Shown here in pieces: positions 21,598 through 31,188 of a DNA stretch of 54,441 nt. The notes beneath the pieces are model-generated. The model made no database searches and was not told where the DNA came from. It saw nothing but the letters and a program-made list of their open reading frames with translations. Positions within the stretch are counted from its first letter, which is position 1; each line of letters opens with the position of its first letter. Source of the stretch: Catenaria anguillulae PL171 (lineage: Eukaryota; Blastocladiomycota; Blastocladiomycetes; Blastocladiales; Catenariaceae). The stretch covers positions 1 through 54,441 of the forward strand of contig MCFL01000164.1 in assembly GCA_002102555.1 (NCBI GenBank), given 5' to 3'. The position numbers and the translations under genes are program-made.

Positions 21598-24148
21598 TTA
21601 GCGATCAGCCTCAACGGCCTCACCTGCAGCAGCCACGGCGACTCCCAACGGCGGCGACGACGAGGACATGCAAAGGCCCGAGTCCGACTTTGCCATGCCT
21701 GTCGGCAGTGTGGCCTTGGCCGTAAGTTCCATGAGCGGGTCATTGTCGTCATCCAACGATAAGTGGTGCAGTGAAGTAGCTAATGGATCGTGCGTCATCA
21801 TGGGCGGCGGCGGAACAGTCGCCGCCGCCGACGACGACGACGAGCGCGACGGATGCACCATCAAGTGCGGCGGCGAAGTGGACGGTTGTGCCAAGAGTGC
21901 AGGCGCCGCAAGCATGACTTTACGGTCCCAGTCGCTCTGCGACTGCGCTGATGACGACGCGGCCGGCATGTCAAGCAGGAGAGAAGCGTCTGCGTTGCGG
22001 ACCGACGGCGACGATGCCGACGACGCGACGCTGCTTGTGTCCAAGGATCCGTTTCCTGATGCAGGCGTTGGCGTCGCAGATGACGAAGGCACATTTGACA
22101 TGTACGCCATGGACGACTGTTGCATGAGTTTGTGCGCTGCAGCCACATGACCCGGCGATCCTGATGATGCATTGGCCGACGCAACCACTGGCGACCGCGT
22201 CCGGCTCGATGTGGATCGCGACCACAAGCCCGCAAATCTCGACCTGCTCGCCGCCGTCGTCTCTTGCTGCTGTCCCTGCACTGGTGTCGCCGGCCGTGCC
22301 AATGCCAATGCCGATGCAGACGGCGGACCAGGTGGTTGGCCCCACAAGACTTGCAACGCCCTGGGCATGCCCACACTCGGCTCGCTCTTCAAGTACCCGA
22401 GATACGCCACCATCAACTCGTCCCACTTGAACCGCAAATAACTGGGCGCCATCACGACTCTTCCCTCCACAACAGCCAAGGCGTTACCGTTGCCCAAGGC
22501 AACCACGCGCATACCCACGCTTTCTTGCACGGGCTTTGTCCCCTTTTCGCCCCTCGCAATCGGCCGTTTGCCACTCTCCATCCTCACAATGTTGCGCGCA
22601 ATGGTCACGGCCGCACACTGTGCCGTCAAGGCCAGCTTTTCCTCGTCGGTGGCCGAACAATCTCCCCCAGCAAACACGCGCGGGTGGCCCGGGATCTGGT
22701 GCGTGGGCATGACGCGAACGCGGCGGCCCGCGCGCGACCATGCGCTGGCCACGGCGGCCATGGCGGCGGCATCGGCCGTGGCGCCCGGCGGCAAAAATCC
22801 GGCAGGGTTGGCGTCCATGGCCGAGTCGAGTTGCAGGCGCATTGAGGCGGACGAGTGCGATGTGGACGAGTTGGTCGAGGTGGTGGTGGCCAGGTGCGAG
22901 GTGGGTGGATCAGCCACGATTTGCGCGGCGAGCGATTGCAGCGATGACGACGCGTGCTTGTTGTTGATTGGCGACCCAGTCGACGGCGTGGAAGACGACT
23001 TGCGTGATCCACTCGCCTTTTCGGGCGTGCGTGCACCCGGCCGTGACCCCGAGTCCTTGCGTGTCGTGTCGGCGCCGCCGCCGCCGCCGCTGCTACTGGC
23101 CATGGTCATGACCTGTAACTTAGCTACGGTCGCACCCACCTCGCCCACACTTCCCAACGCCCCGCGCGACGCCACTAGGTACTCGCCAAACTCGCGCTCC
23201 ATGCAACTTGTTTGCGCCACGGGTCCCGTGGCAAGGTACACAACATCGGCGGAAAACTCGCGCCCGGACCGTGCGCGAAACGTGCGGCGCGCAGGGTCGT
23301 GGAACACGAGCCGTTCGCCCAACACCACCTCGACGCCCAACACGTCCCTCAAGTACCCGACCGTCTTGTCGTGTGCTTTCACGGGACACCGCCGGAGCAG
23401 CCGGTCGTTGGCGTCCACAAGAATGATCCGTTTCGGGCTCACGACCACGGCGCCCGACCCAGCTGGCAACAAGTGTTTCTGGTACGCGAGCGACTCTGGC
23501 TTTGCTGCCCATTTCGCCGTCCCAAACGTGGTGGCGATTTCCGCGGCCATTTCCACGCCCAACGCCCCGCCACCCACAATCAACACGGATCGGGCCTGTG
23601 CAAGCTGCGCATGATCCCTAGCCAACTTGCGCGGCCGATACGTTGTTGCCAATGTGCTCGTCTGTGGACTTGCTGGATGCACCGTGCCTGTGGCCACAAC
23701 GCAATAGTCGTAGGGCACGTGCTCGCCAGATTGCAGTTCGACCGCTGTGAGCCCAACGTGGTCGACATGGCCCAGGATCACGTGCCCGCGCCGCAAGTAG
23801 GCAGAGTGTGGGATGGTGGCCGAGTCGAGCACGTGTGGGTCCGTGAGGGCACGCACCAGGCCTGGGGTATAGGAAAAGTAGGGTTTGGGGTCGATCAGGG
23901 TGACCATCAGGTTTGGGTAAGGGTCAAGTAAGCGGCACACGAGCGAGCCGCAGAGCCCGCCGCCAATCACCACGACGCGTTTGATTTGAGCAGGAGCAGG
24001 GGTGGCGGCAGTCGTGGCCGAGGTGGTGGATGTTGGGGCAGGTGACGAGGTGGATGAGCGGGCGAGCGGGGATGCAGAGAGTTGGGATGCAATCTGGGTC
24101 CCGCGGGTGGCGAGGGCAAGTGCGTTGGCGGTTTGCAGAGTAGCGGGA
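21598..24148 (-). CDS. FSP1/AIFM2-like FAD-dependent NAD(P)H:quinone oxidoreductase
   Basis: Enzymes of this family use NAD(P)H and FAD to reduce quinones. The first Rossmann motif is KRVVVIGGGLCGS, followed by VTLIDPKPYFSYTPGL, typical of AIFM2/FSP1 and fungal AMID-like proteins. The second dinucleotide motif is SVLIVGGGALGVEMAAEI; later come VVYLATGPVAQ and the FAD-closing HPRVFAGGDCS. Two features are odd. About 130-150 residues of Ser/Gly/Thr low complexity interrupt the domain before HPRVFAGGDCS, and about 250 Ser/Ala-rich residues extend the C-terminus. The frame is open back to 24156 but contains no ATG before the first FAD motif, so it needs an upstream exon or an unusual start. An acceptor at 24149-24151 would join it to the RGS frame next door. 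The leader from 24148 (PATLQTANALALATRGTQIA) could otherwise be read as a mitochondrial presequence. Confidence 0.82.
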
Positions 24149-24227
24149 CTGTTTGTTCATGCGCGTGTTATTGACGTAGATCCAAGATCAAGTGGGCAAG
24201 TGAAGAACGAATCCGGTATCCACGTAC
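24149..24227 (-). other. predicted intron joining the RGS and FAD-enzyme frames
   Basis: Reading the minus strand, a GTACGT donor begins at 24227, in RGS codon phase 2, and a CAG acceptor ends at 24149, in exactly the phase that opens the FAD-enzyme frame. The 79-nt length lies within the 66-97 nt range of the well-resolved introns here, and the same GTACGT donor is used in the helicase, cysteine-rich and subtilisin genes. Splicing removes the RGS stop codon at 24188-24190. It is a sequence prediction only; the branch site is weak. Confidence 0.5.
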
Positions 24228-25003
24228 AGCTGTGTGTGGCCCATCTCAATGAGAAACTTTTTCACAAGCGGCGTCAAGAGTTCAGCGACATGGCGCTCTG
24301 CCTCGTCAAACAAGGACCAATACTGCCTGGGGCCCGATAACGCCAAAACGCCGTCCTCGTTGGCGTCGACCGACCCAGCGCTGCTTGTTGTCGACAGCGT
24401 CAATGACTCGGACACGATCGACTGCGCGTCGCCCTGATGATGCGCGTGCTCGGCGTTGTTGCCCGCGGTGGCCGTGGATGAATGCAGCGAGTACTGCGCG
24501 CGCGCCAAGAAATCGAGCCCGCCGTCCATGGCCAAGCGCGCGGCAAGTTCCGGGTTGGCCTCGAGAAACGCCGACAGGGCTAGATCATAGACTTCGGCGC
24601 GGCGTGCAGACGAGCCATACGTGGCGCACGCATTGTTTTGCAAGTGTGGCGACGCCGCCTTGGACGGCGAGTCGTTGGCGGTGGCGGCGGCCGACTGCAA
24701 GGCCAAGTGGCGGCGGCGAAAACCCAAGTGGATGCGGCGCACATAGGTCATGGGGACATTGACTTCGAGCGGAGACACGCCCGGCAGCAAAAACGCGCGG
24801 ATCAAGATGTGGGCGTCGGCGTGGGCGAGCTGCGGGTCCCAGGCAACGACACCGCGGCCCGAAGCAGACGCGGCGTGGGCGGCACGGACATGGCGGACGT
24901 GGCGGACAAAGTAGAGCGACTCGTCGGCGCGGGCGTGTGACAGGCGGACAGAGAACTCGCGGGCCAGATTTGGCTGCGAGAGAATGTGGTGGATGAGCGG
25001 CAT
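24188..25003 (-). CDS. RGS-domain protein (or N-terminal half of an RGS-oxidoreductase fusion)
   Basis: RGS domains bind activated G-alpha subunits and speed GTP hydrolysis, ending the signal. The ATG at 25003 opens MPLIHHILSQPNLAREFSVR, the usual start of an RGS bundle, then ESLYFVRHVRHV (equivalent of the 'ENLLFW' helix), ILIRAFLLPGVSPLEVNV, and after a Ser-rich insertion LFDEAERHVAELLTPLVKKFL, the terminal helix that in the family reads 'FDxAQxxIxxLMxxDSYPRFL'. As an unspliced frame it ends at 24188 after 271 codons with a tail GFVLHLPT. Only 27 bases then separate its stop from the first ATG of the next region, and the following enzyme frame lacks its own ATG, so splicing into it is likely. 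Match to RGS is by pattern and is moderate. Confidence 0.7.
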   Translation of the reverse strand: MPLIHHILSQPNLAREFSVRLSHARADESLYFVRHVRHVRAAHAASASGRGVVAWDPQLAHADAHILIRAFLLPGVSPLEVNVPMTYVRRIHLGFRRRHLALQSAAATANDSPSKAASPHLQNNACATYGSSARRAEVYDLALSAFLEANPELAARLAMDGGLDFLARAQYSLHSSTATAGNNAEHAHHQGDAQSIVSESLTLSTTSSAGSVDANEDGVLALSGPRQYWSLFDEAERHVAELLTPLVKKFLIEMGHTQLYVDTGFVLHLPT

Positions 25004-25642
25004 GTTGGTTGAATGATCACTTGATCACCCACTGGCACTCATCACTGGGAAGGGATCATGAATGTCCTAGAGAGCGAGCGAGCATGGACGGGGAGCGGGT
25101 AGGAGGCCAGAGCCTGAGGGCGAGGGCGGGCACAGCTCAGTATTTCAATGGACCATGGCCCGGCCAGCTGCAGTCAGTGCCCATGCTTGACACTTGCCGT
25201 CAATGTTTTGTGCATACGCCACATGGCCTTAGACAACAACGGACAGCACACATGGGTTCGCCCCGCACTTGCAGGCACCAATCAGGGGCCAGCATTTCCG
25301 GGGTATGCAGACACATACTCTAAATCACTCGATCACTGGTCATTCGATTGTTGCCTTAACGTTGTGAACTTCAACCAAAAGCGGCGTTAACGTTGCTTGA
25401 TTGTGTATAATCATGCATGCAGCGTTGCAATTGCAAACCGGGCAAATGATTTACACGAAAGCGAAAGGACACACGCGTGTCGTGACGCGCTGTCTAGTGA
25501 CGGTACACGTGACTGCGCGCCTGCTCAACATGCACCACAAGTATTTGAATGTACATGTGTGAATATCGCTATCGGAAGCTTAAGCATATGGAACTCTTGT
25601 CAATCAAGTCTCGATTGAACGCCTTCCTCCATCAAACTAGCA
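25004..25642. promoter_or_regulatory. divergent intergenic region
   Basis: These 639 bases separate the starts of the RGS gene (minus) and the RRG9 gene (plus), so both promoters should lie here. AT-rich segments occur at about 25310-25460. I see no coding sequence and cannot point to a defined factor-binding site. Confidence 0.4.
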
Positions 25643-26791
25643 ATGCATCGAGCAACCATCCATTGGCATTCCCTCTCGTCATTTGCACGCCGACCACTCG
25701 CATTCTCTCCAACACGCTCACTCGCGCCAACGCCACCCCCACCCCCGCGTCCGTGCCTGTGTCCGTGTTTGTGCTTGTCTCGCGCTTTTTCTTCTTCTTC
25801 CTCGTCTTCTTCATCGTCTGGCAACGATGAATCGCCAATAGCGTCCCCATCTCGGCCATCCACTCCACGGCGGCTGCTCAACCACTCGTCGCCGCTCGAT
25901 CTCTTGACCAATCTGTCATCTCCATCGTCGGCAGAAGATTCGTCCAGCAACGGCAGCAACCCACATGCGTCCATTCTCGACCAACTGGGCGTCAAACTGG
26001 ACACAACAAATGCCGCACCATCGTCTTCGCGACGACGCGATCGACCTTTCCAAGGCAAGTCGAGACCAACAAATCATCCTCGTGACAATGATCCAAGTAA
26101 ACGGAATCGCGACCCGCCGCCACTACCACCACCCCGACCATCCCGTGACTCGGACTTGAGCTTGTCCTCGTCTCGCCCCGTATCATCTTCTGGACTGCCG
26201 CCAAAGGCCACCCGTAACCGTTCTTCACCCTCATCTCCATCCTTGTCCCCCGCCCAGCACACTCGGTCGCTCGACCGCTGGGACCCCTTGAAAAAGCTGC
26301 CGCGCTCCACAATGGACCGCCTCCGATTTCTCCACTCGCAAGACCCAAAGACATTTTCGGTGGCTGCCCTGTCGACCGCGTACGGCATTGGCTACGAATC
26401 CGTGAAACGCATCTTGCGGTCCAAATTTGTGCCCGAGCCCGATCGCGCAAAGGAAATGGATGCCAGGAGGGCAAAGTTGAAGGACGAGTGGCGGGCCATG
26501 CGGGCAAGGGAGGTCAGGGAAAAGTTGGCGAGGGAGAAGGCAGACAAGGAGAAGGAGGTGGAGGTGGAGGCTAACAAGCACAATATGAACAACAACAAGG
26601 ACGAGGAAGGAGGCGTGGATTCGGCGCTGAACAAGCAGAGCAAGGGCAGAAGCAAAAGCAAAGGCGGTGTGACGACATCTGCTGATGTTGAGGCTGATGA
26701 TGGATGGGATTGGTTGGCGGCAGAGGCCGTCAAACCGCGGCCGGTGGGTGTGGCAGACAAGCCCAAGAAAGCGGACGGCGACAGTGAGTGA
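25643..26791 (+). CDS. RRG9: Rrg9/neugrin-family mitochondrial protein
   Basis: Rrg9 is needed for respiratory growth and mitochondrial genome maintenance in yeast; the animal relative neugrin acts in mitochondrial ribosomal RNA handling. A frame of 382 codons starts at ATG 25643. The N-terminus is rich in Arg, Ser and Pro with few acids (MHRATIHWHSLSSFARRPLA), as expected for mitochondrial import. A long Ser/Pro/Arg linker follows. The family core is at about residues 210-265: DRWDPLKKLPRSTMDRLRF, then FSVAALSTAYGIGYESVKRI and LRSKFVP, the helix-turn-helix-like signature of the neugrin/Rrg9 domain. Downstream is a charged helical stretch and an acidic/Gly tail. No intron is needed. It lies divergent from the RGS gene. 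Confidence 0.88.
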   Translation: MHRATIHWHSLSSFARRPLAFSPTRSLAPTPPPPPRPCLCPCLCLSRAFSSSSSSSSSSGNDESPIASPSRPSTPRRLLNHSSPLDLLTNLSSPSSAEDSSSNGSNPHASILDQLGVKLDTTNAAPSSSRRRDRPFQGKSRPTNHPRDNDPSKRNRDPPPLPPPRPSRDSDLSLSSSRPVSSSGLPPKATRNRSSPSSPSLSPAQHTRSLDRWDPLKKLPRSTMDRLRFLHSQDPKTFSVAALSTAYGIGYESVKRILRSKFVPEPDRAKEMDARRAKLKDEWRAMRAREVREKLAREKADKEKEVEVEANKHNMNNNKDEEGGVDSALNKQSKGRSKSKGGVTTSADVEADDGWDWLAAEAVKPRPVGVADKPKKADGDSE

Positions 26792-27495
26792 GTGATTGTG
26801 ACAAGTCGTGAATTTTTCTGCCCCAGTTTGAGTCGGGAACATTGGCTCAAGCGTTGTCCGCTTCATGATCTCCTTGTTCTTGCCTTTGTTCCAGTACCTG
26901 CTTCTCCTTCCACTTCCACCAAGAAATTCCACCAGATTCCATCACGTTCGGTTAGGTTTACATGCATGAGCGACAGCCAAAGCATGAAATCTCTATGGTC
27001 CATGTATTCATATGTAAACACCACGCACCCAAAGGCAAAGAATAAAAGTCGATGCAATATCCGCAACTTTTGAGATTCCTCACGCTTTAGTCCTTGTATT
27101 ATGTTCATACCCTCATCAACCATTACCGCCACCTTCGTCGATCGGAAACCCCTCAACGACTGCCCTCGATCACATCCAAGTCGGGTAACATCCAGTGCTC
27201 ATTCCAACATACTTAACAACTTATACGCCCCGATTCCCCGATCACTTTCCTTTTCGAGCCCATACGGGTGCGCGAACCGGTCGCGTACCAACTTCCCAAG
27301 CAGAGGCCAAGATACATTACATATCGGAATCCCTCGCTCTCGGTCTCGTTTTGGTTTCGTAGACGGATTCAACGTCAACGGTGCCAAAGCCTTGCAACGG
27401 GCCAGAAAAACGCTGGTGGGGTTGGGCCTTGACCGAGATTTACTTGCGACTACGGTTTGCCGACGTCTTTACTGCCGCTTTAATCTATCCAGAGC
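26792..27495. other. spacer between two plus-strand genes
   Basis: This 704-base gap carries the 3' region of the RRG9 gene, with an AATAAA at about 27046-27051 that could be its poly(A) signal, and the leader of the next gene. A frame of 132 codons at 27101-27499 has no recognisable similarity and overlaps the next ATG; I read it as chance. Confidence 0.45.
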
Positions 27496-29349
27496 ATGAA
27501 CAGCGGACGCGACGGTAAGGGCAGCCGTATGCATGGTGATGGGAGTGGGGTTGCCAGGGTTGGATCCACCGGCACGGACCGGCAGCAGTCGGCCAACACG
27601 CCGTCAGCCAATCTCTCATCAAGTCCAATGTCGAATTTGGTCCCCACGTTTCCTTCGGGTTCCGCCGCCGCGGATGCGGACGGCGGCAGAAAAGCTCGTT
27701 TCACTCCCGCCACGGTGTCGTCGGTGCCGACCGAGGCTGCTGCCTCCCAAGTTCATGATTCACAAGTGTCGCTTGAACCGACACAAGTCCATTCTTCCGA
27801 TCGCGAGCCTGCTGCTCTCGACGCAAACACGTCGACATCATCGTCGGTACCATCAACGGATCACGTTGATCACAAGTCAATGTCAAGGAGCGTACCCAAG
27901 GTCACTGTGACTGTATCTCGAGTTCCCCCGTCACCGCCATCACATTCGCCGCCCTTGCCCCCACCCGCCCGGGACGACGTGACGACGACTTTGTTCACAT
28001 TGGCACCACCGCCAATTGAATCAACAGCAATGCTACTCCCGCCATCCCCGAGCCGTTCACACTGCCATTCCCCAGCTTTATCTTCATCTTCATCTTCAAC
28101 CTCGTCGCTGTCTGCCCCATCCATCGACCCATCCATGCCTCATCCGCCCTCCGACTCGCCCCCGCCTCTCCTTCCAAACATCCCCGACCTGCCGCACGAG
28201 CTCATGGACGCCATTCTGCGCATGTCCATTCTCCTCCCACCCACCGCTCCTCCGAACAGCCCGACGCTGCACCCAGCAACCCACATCCTCGAACGCCTGC
28301 TCGTCATCGGCGACCTGTCCACGCCAACCTACCAATGCGCCATGCTGCGCCTGCCGCACGCCTCGTCCATGGACACGGCCGCGAGTCTCGGGCGCACTGA
28401 CGTGTTGACCAAACGCGTGGCGCTCGGGTTACCCGTGGACCCTCAATCGGCCTACTCGGCCGTGGCCATTGACATTGCGTGCGAACTGGGCCACGTGCAC
28501 GTGCTCGAGTGGTTTGCGGCAAACAAATTGCCGCTCGTTCGGTCGTCCATTGCACTCATGTCTGCGTCACTCCGGGCACAAGTGGGCGTACTCGAGTGGT
28601 GGCGCGCGCGCGACACGCCCGCAGACGTGGATCATCCGCACTCGTTGCCAAGTGTGGCTGGGTACAGCGTATGGGTGGCGAGCCGCGTGGGCGAGATGCG
28701 TAGTGTACGGTGGTGGGCCGGGTATGCCATGTCATTGGCGGATCGCGCAGTGGGCGATCGCGTGCTTGTGGATGTTTTGGATGCCAGTTTGCATGCGGCC
28801 ACCTTCTTTGGACACGTTGAGGTGCTCGAGTATTGGGCACAAGGGTGGCCCAACTGGGTTCGGCATTTGGTGATCCCAATATCGGAAAGCGAGTGGGGCG
28901 CGCGCGTGCCGGCGTTTGCAAAGTTGGAAGAGACGGCCGCCGCCGCGGCAGCAGACGGCATTGCACATGATGCCGCTGACCAACGCCGCCCGACATTTAT
29001 GCTGCGGTGGTGGCAGCGGCTGCTGGGCCAGGTCGGCGATGACCAGTATTACTTTCGCAGCGCGCACTCGCAGGCACGAAAAGACTTGGTCAGGGGCATG
29101 CAATGGTGGGTGCATCGTGGCACTACCGCGGTGGCGAGCGAGGGAGACGCGCCGCTCGTCAGTGAAGCGGCGCTCGAGCATATCAAGCAGGCGTGTCTCA
29201 GGTATGCCCCGCCCAAGGTGTTGAGGCGCATGGTTAGGGAGCCACAGCACGGGTTTCTCGAGGAGGTGGGGACATCTGCATCCATGGGTGTCGAGGAAGC
29301 GACTGAGCAGGCTGATCGGGTGGACGGACCAGACTCTGGTGGTGGGTAA
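27496..29349 (+). CDS. F-box-like protein with ankyrin-like repeats
   Basis: A single frame of 617 codons starts at ATG 27496. The first 220 residues are Ser/Thr/Pro low complexity. An F-box-like helix follows (LPNIPDLPHELMDAILRMS). The remainder is built of short units ending in patterns such as HVHVLEWFAANKLPL, QVGVLEWWRARDTP, EMRSVRWWAGYAMSL and HVEVLEYWAQGWPN, degenerate ankyrin-like repeats in which a Val-Leu-Glu-Trp/Tyr-Trp core recurs. Repeat proteins of this style are numerous in zoosporic fungi of the Blastocladiomycota, from memory rather than from a search. They probably mediate protein binding; the partner is unknown. There is no signal peptide or membrane segment. Confidence 0.72.
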   Translation: MNSGRDGKGSRMHGDGSGVARVGSTGTDRQQSANTPSANLSSSPMSNLVPTFPSGSAAADADGGRKARFTPATVSSVPTEAAASQVHDSQVSLEPTQVHSSDREPAALDANTSTSSSVPSTDHVDHKSMSRSVPKVTVTVSRVPPSPPSHSPPLPPPARDDVTTTLFTLAPPPIESTAMLLPPSPSRSHCHSPALSSSSSSTSSLSAPSIDPSMPHPPSDSPPPLLPNIPDLPHELMDAILRMSILLPPTAPPNSPTLHPATHILERLLVIGDLSTPTYQCAMLRLPHASSMDTAASLGRTDVLTKRVALGLPVDPQSAYSAVAIDIACELGHVHVLEWFAANKLPLVRSSIALMSASLRAQVGVLEWWRARDTPADVDHPHSLPSVAGYSVWVASRVGEMRSVRWWAGYAMSLADRAVGDRVLVDVLDASLHAATFFGHVEVLEYWAQGWPNWVRHLVIPISESEWGARVPAFAKLEETAAAAAADGIAHDAADQRRPTFMLRWWQRLLGQVGDDQYYFRSAHSQARKDLVRGMQWWVHRGTTAVASEGDAPLVSEAALEHIKQACLRYAPPKVLRRMVREPQHGFLEEVGTSASMGVEEATEQADRVDGPDSGGG

Positions 29350-29699
29350 CTGATGTGATATTGTCGTGAGTGTGATAATGTTGCGAGCTTGATATGTTAA
29401 TAGATACCTCTTTATCCTCTGGGTTTTGTTTTTTTACTTTTGCATGGATCATGCAAGCAGGCAACACTGGGGCAAAAAAGCACTGCACTCGCTCAACACA
29501 TGTCCACGCCCAAATCCACCAGCATCAACTCATTCACCACCTTCATCAGCGCCACCGTCGCCCGGTTCCAGAATACATGCTGCCCTCGTGGTGCACTCTC
29601 GCACATATTATCGACATTCTCAAGGAGTCCCACTTGAACCGATTCTGCGACCCTCGAACGGACTTGCAGAGCGCACTTGACCAACAACCGCACTCTTGG

Positions 29700-31188
29700 A
29701 CCTGTACCAGCTTGGGATGATGGAACTCCCAAACCTCGAGTTGCGCCATGCCATTTTGGGCAGGCTGACGTGCACGCAATCCGAGAGCTTTGTCCACGCG
29801 CGTCAAACTGCTTAGGGCTGGGTCGGCAAATCGTTGCCCGACGCGAGGTCGGCGAGATGTTGTTCAGCGTCCTCGAGGAGAACTGTGCAATCGCATGCGG
29901 CGAGGAGCCAGGAGGCGTGGTCGCCAATGGATGTTGGTGGCAAGTGGGAATCGAATGGTCCTCCTCATCCGAGTTGTTGTCTCCAAGTCGTGGTCCACAT
30001 TCGCGCGCTTACTAGTACCGCTGGTATCGGTAACCGAGTCGATGCTGGGTTCGGAACAGACCTTCTGAGTCAAACAAGGCAGCAGCCAGAGGCGCCAATG
30101 GTTCTTGAATCCTGGGTCGTTTGCCACTGATGGCATTGGTCTGGGATGGAGAAGCCATGTCCTTGCTTGAGCGTTTCGCGTGCTCGACAGTCGAAACATG
30201 ATCAGAAGCGACAATGGGAGCCCGCCCGGCGGCGGCACCAGCAGCAGACTCGGCTTGCTTGAGTTGTTCCGAGCGTTGGACCTGGACTTGACGAGCAGAT
30301 ACTAGAGCGAAAGAGCCGCGCCGCTGCTTGTAACGCATGTCCAATCCATGGGGAAGGATGGCTCGGACATGCAAGCAGAGTGTTGGGAACGCGCACGTAC
30401 AACTGTTATAAGACCATGACGAATAGTCGAATCCACATCGCTGAATTGAGAGGTGTTTGAATGTCTCACACGATTCACCGATTCAGACTCACACTGCTCA
30501 ACGACTAATGACCATTTTGGACGGTCGGTGGCTGGGCAAGGATGGGTTGGGTGCGTGCAGAAAATGGTGGGCGGGTAGGTAGCTTGGCCGCGATTGTGGC
30601 GGTATGGCCTGACGAATGTCGGGCGAGTTTGCGTAGTCCTTGACCTTGAAGGGCCTTGCTGGCTTGAAATAAAGCTCGAAATCCCAAAAGCTTTGACATA
30701 CTTGCGGACTTGATTCGACCGCCGAATCTTTTGCACTTGGCAGGTTCCCCGACCACACTGCCTGTCGGTGCTGCTGCTCCACACGGCTGGACCAATAGGC
30801 TCTTGAAAACCCTGAGCTCGTTTGTACCCTGTGGAGCTCCGCCGTGACTCCGTCCACTTGTGGAGGAGCATCGCAACTGCTCCTGGGCCACGTCATTCTT
30901 GCTCGTTGACTGATCCTTGGTCGCCTGCTGCCCCAGCTCCGCATTCACTTCTCATCCAAGGTGCGAACTTGGGCCAGCAAGGTGGCAATCGACTTGTCCA
31001 TGTGCTCGCAATCATGTTCGTCAGGGCTGGTCGTCTCATGGCAGATGCTCCAAACGACTGCGTGCAGCCGCCATCGTTGGATCTTCTTGGGCGATGTCCG
31101 AGATGCAGTGTCGGCAGAGTCACGGGCGGTTGACGATGTCGTCCGCCTCTATCGCACACTCCACACTCGACGACTTGCGCGATGGCAT
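29700..31188 (-). pseudogene. frame-broken host gene with coiled-coil-like segments, unknown
   Basis: On the minus strand, protein-like sequence runs on through several frames. It opens at ATG 31188 (MPSRKSSSVECAIEADDIVN), then shows ETTSPDEHDCEHMDKSIATL and LLAQVRTLDEK near 30960-31050, NAELGQQATKDQSTSKNDVA near 30880-30950, MSKLLGFRALFQ near 30680, VQRSEQLKQAESAAGAAAG near 30220-30280, and IRFPLATNIHWRP near 29910-29950. The Lys/Glu/Gln pattern of the first half suggests a short coiled coil. No domain is recognised. Shifts of frame and at least one stop separate the pieces. It may be a decayed gene or a real one with sequence errors; boundaries are approximate. Confidence 0.35.

Noticed and set aside
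22490-23614. Plus-strand frame of 374 codons
   Set aside because: Antisense to the FAD-enzyme gene, which has clear Rossmann motifs.
27101-27499. Plus-strand frame of 132 codons before the ankyrin-like gene
   Set aside because: It has no similarity, overlaps the next gene's start in another frame and lies where a leader is expected.
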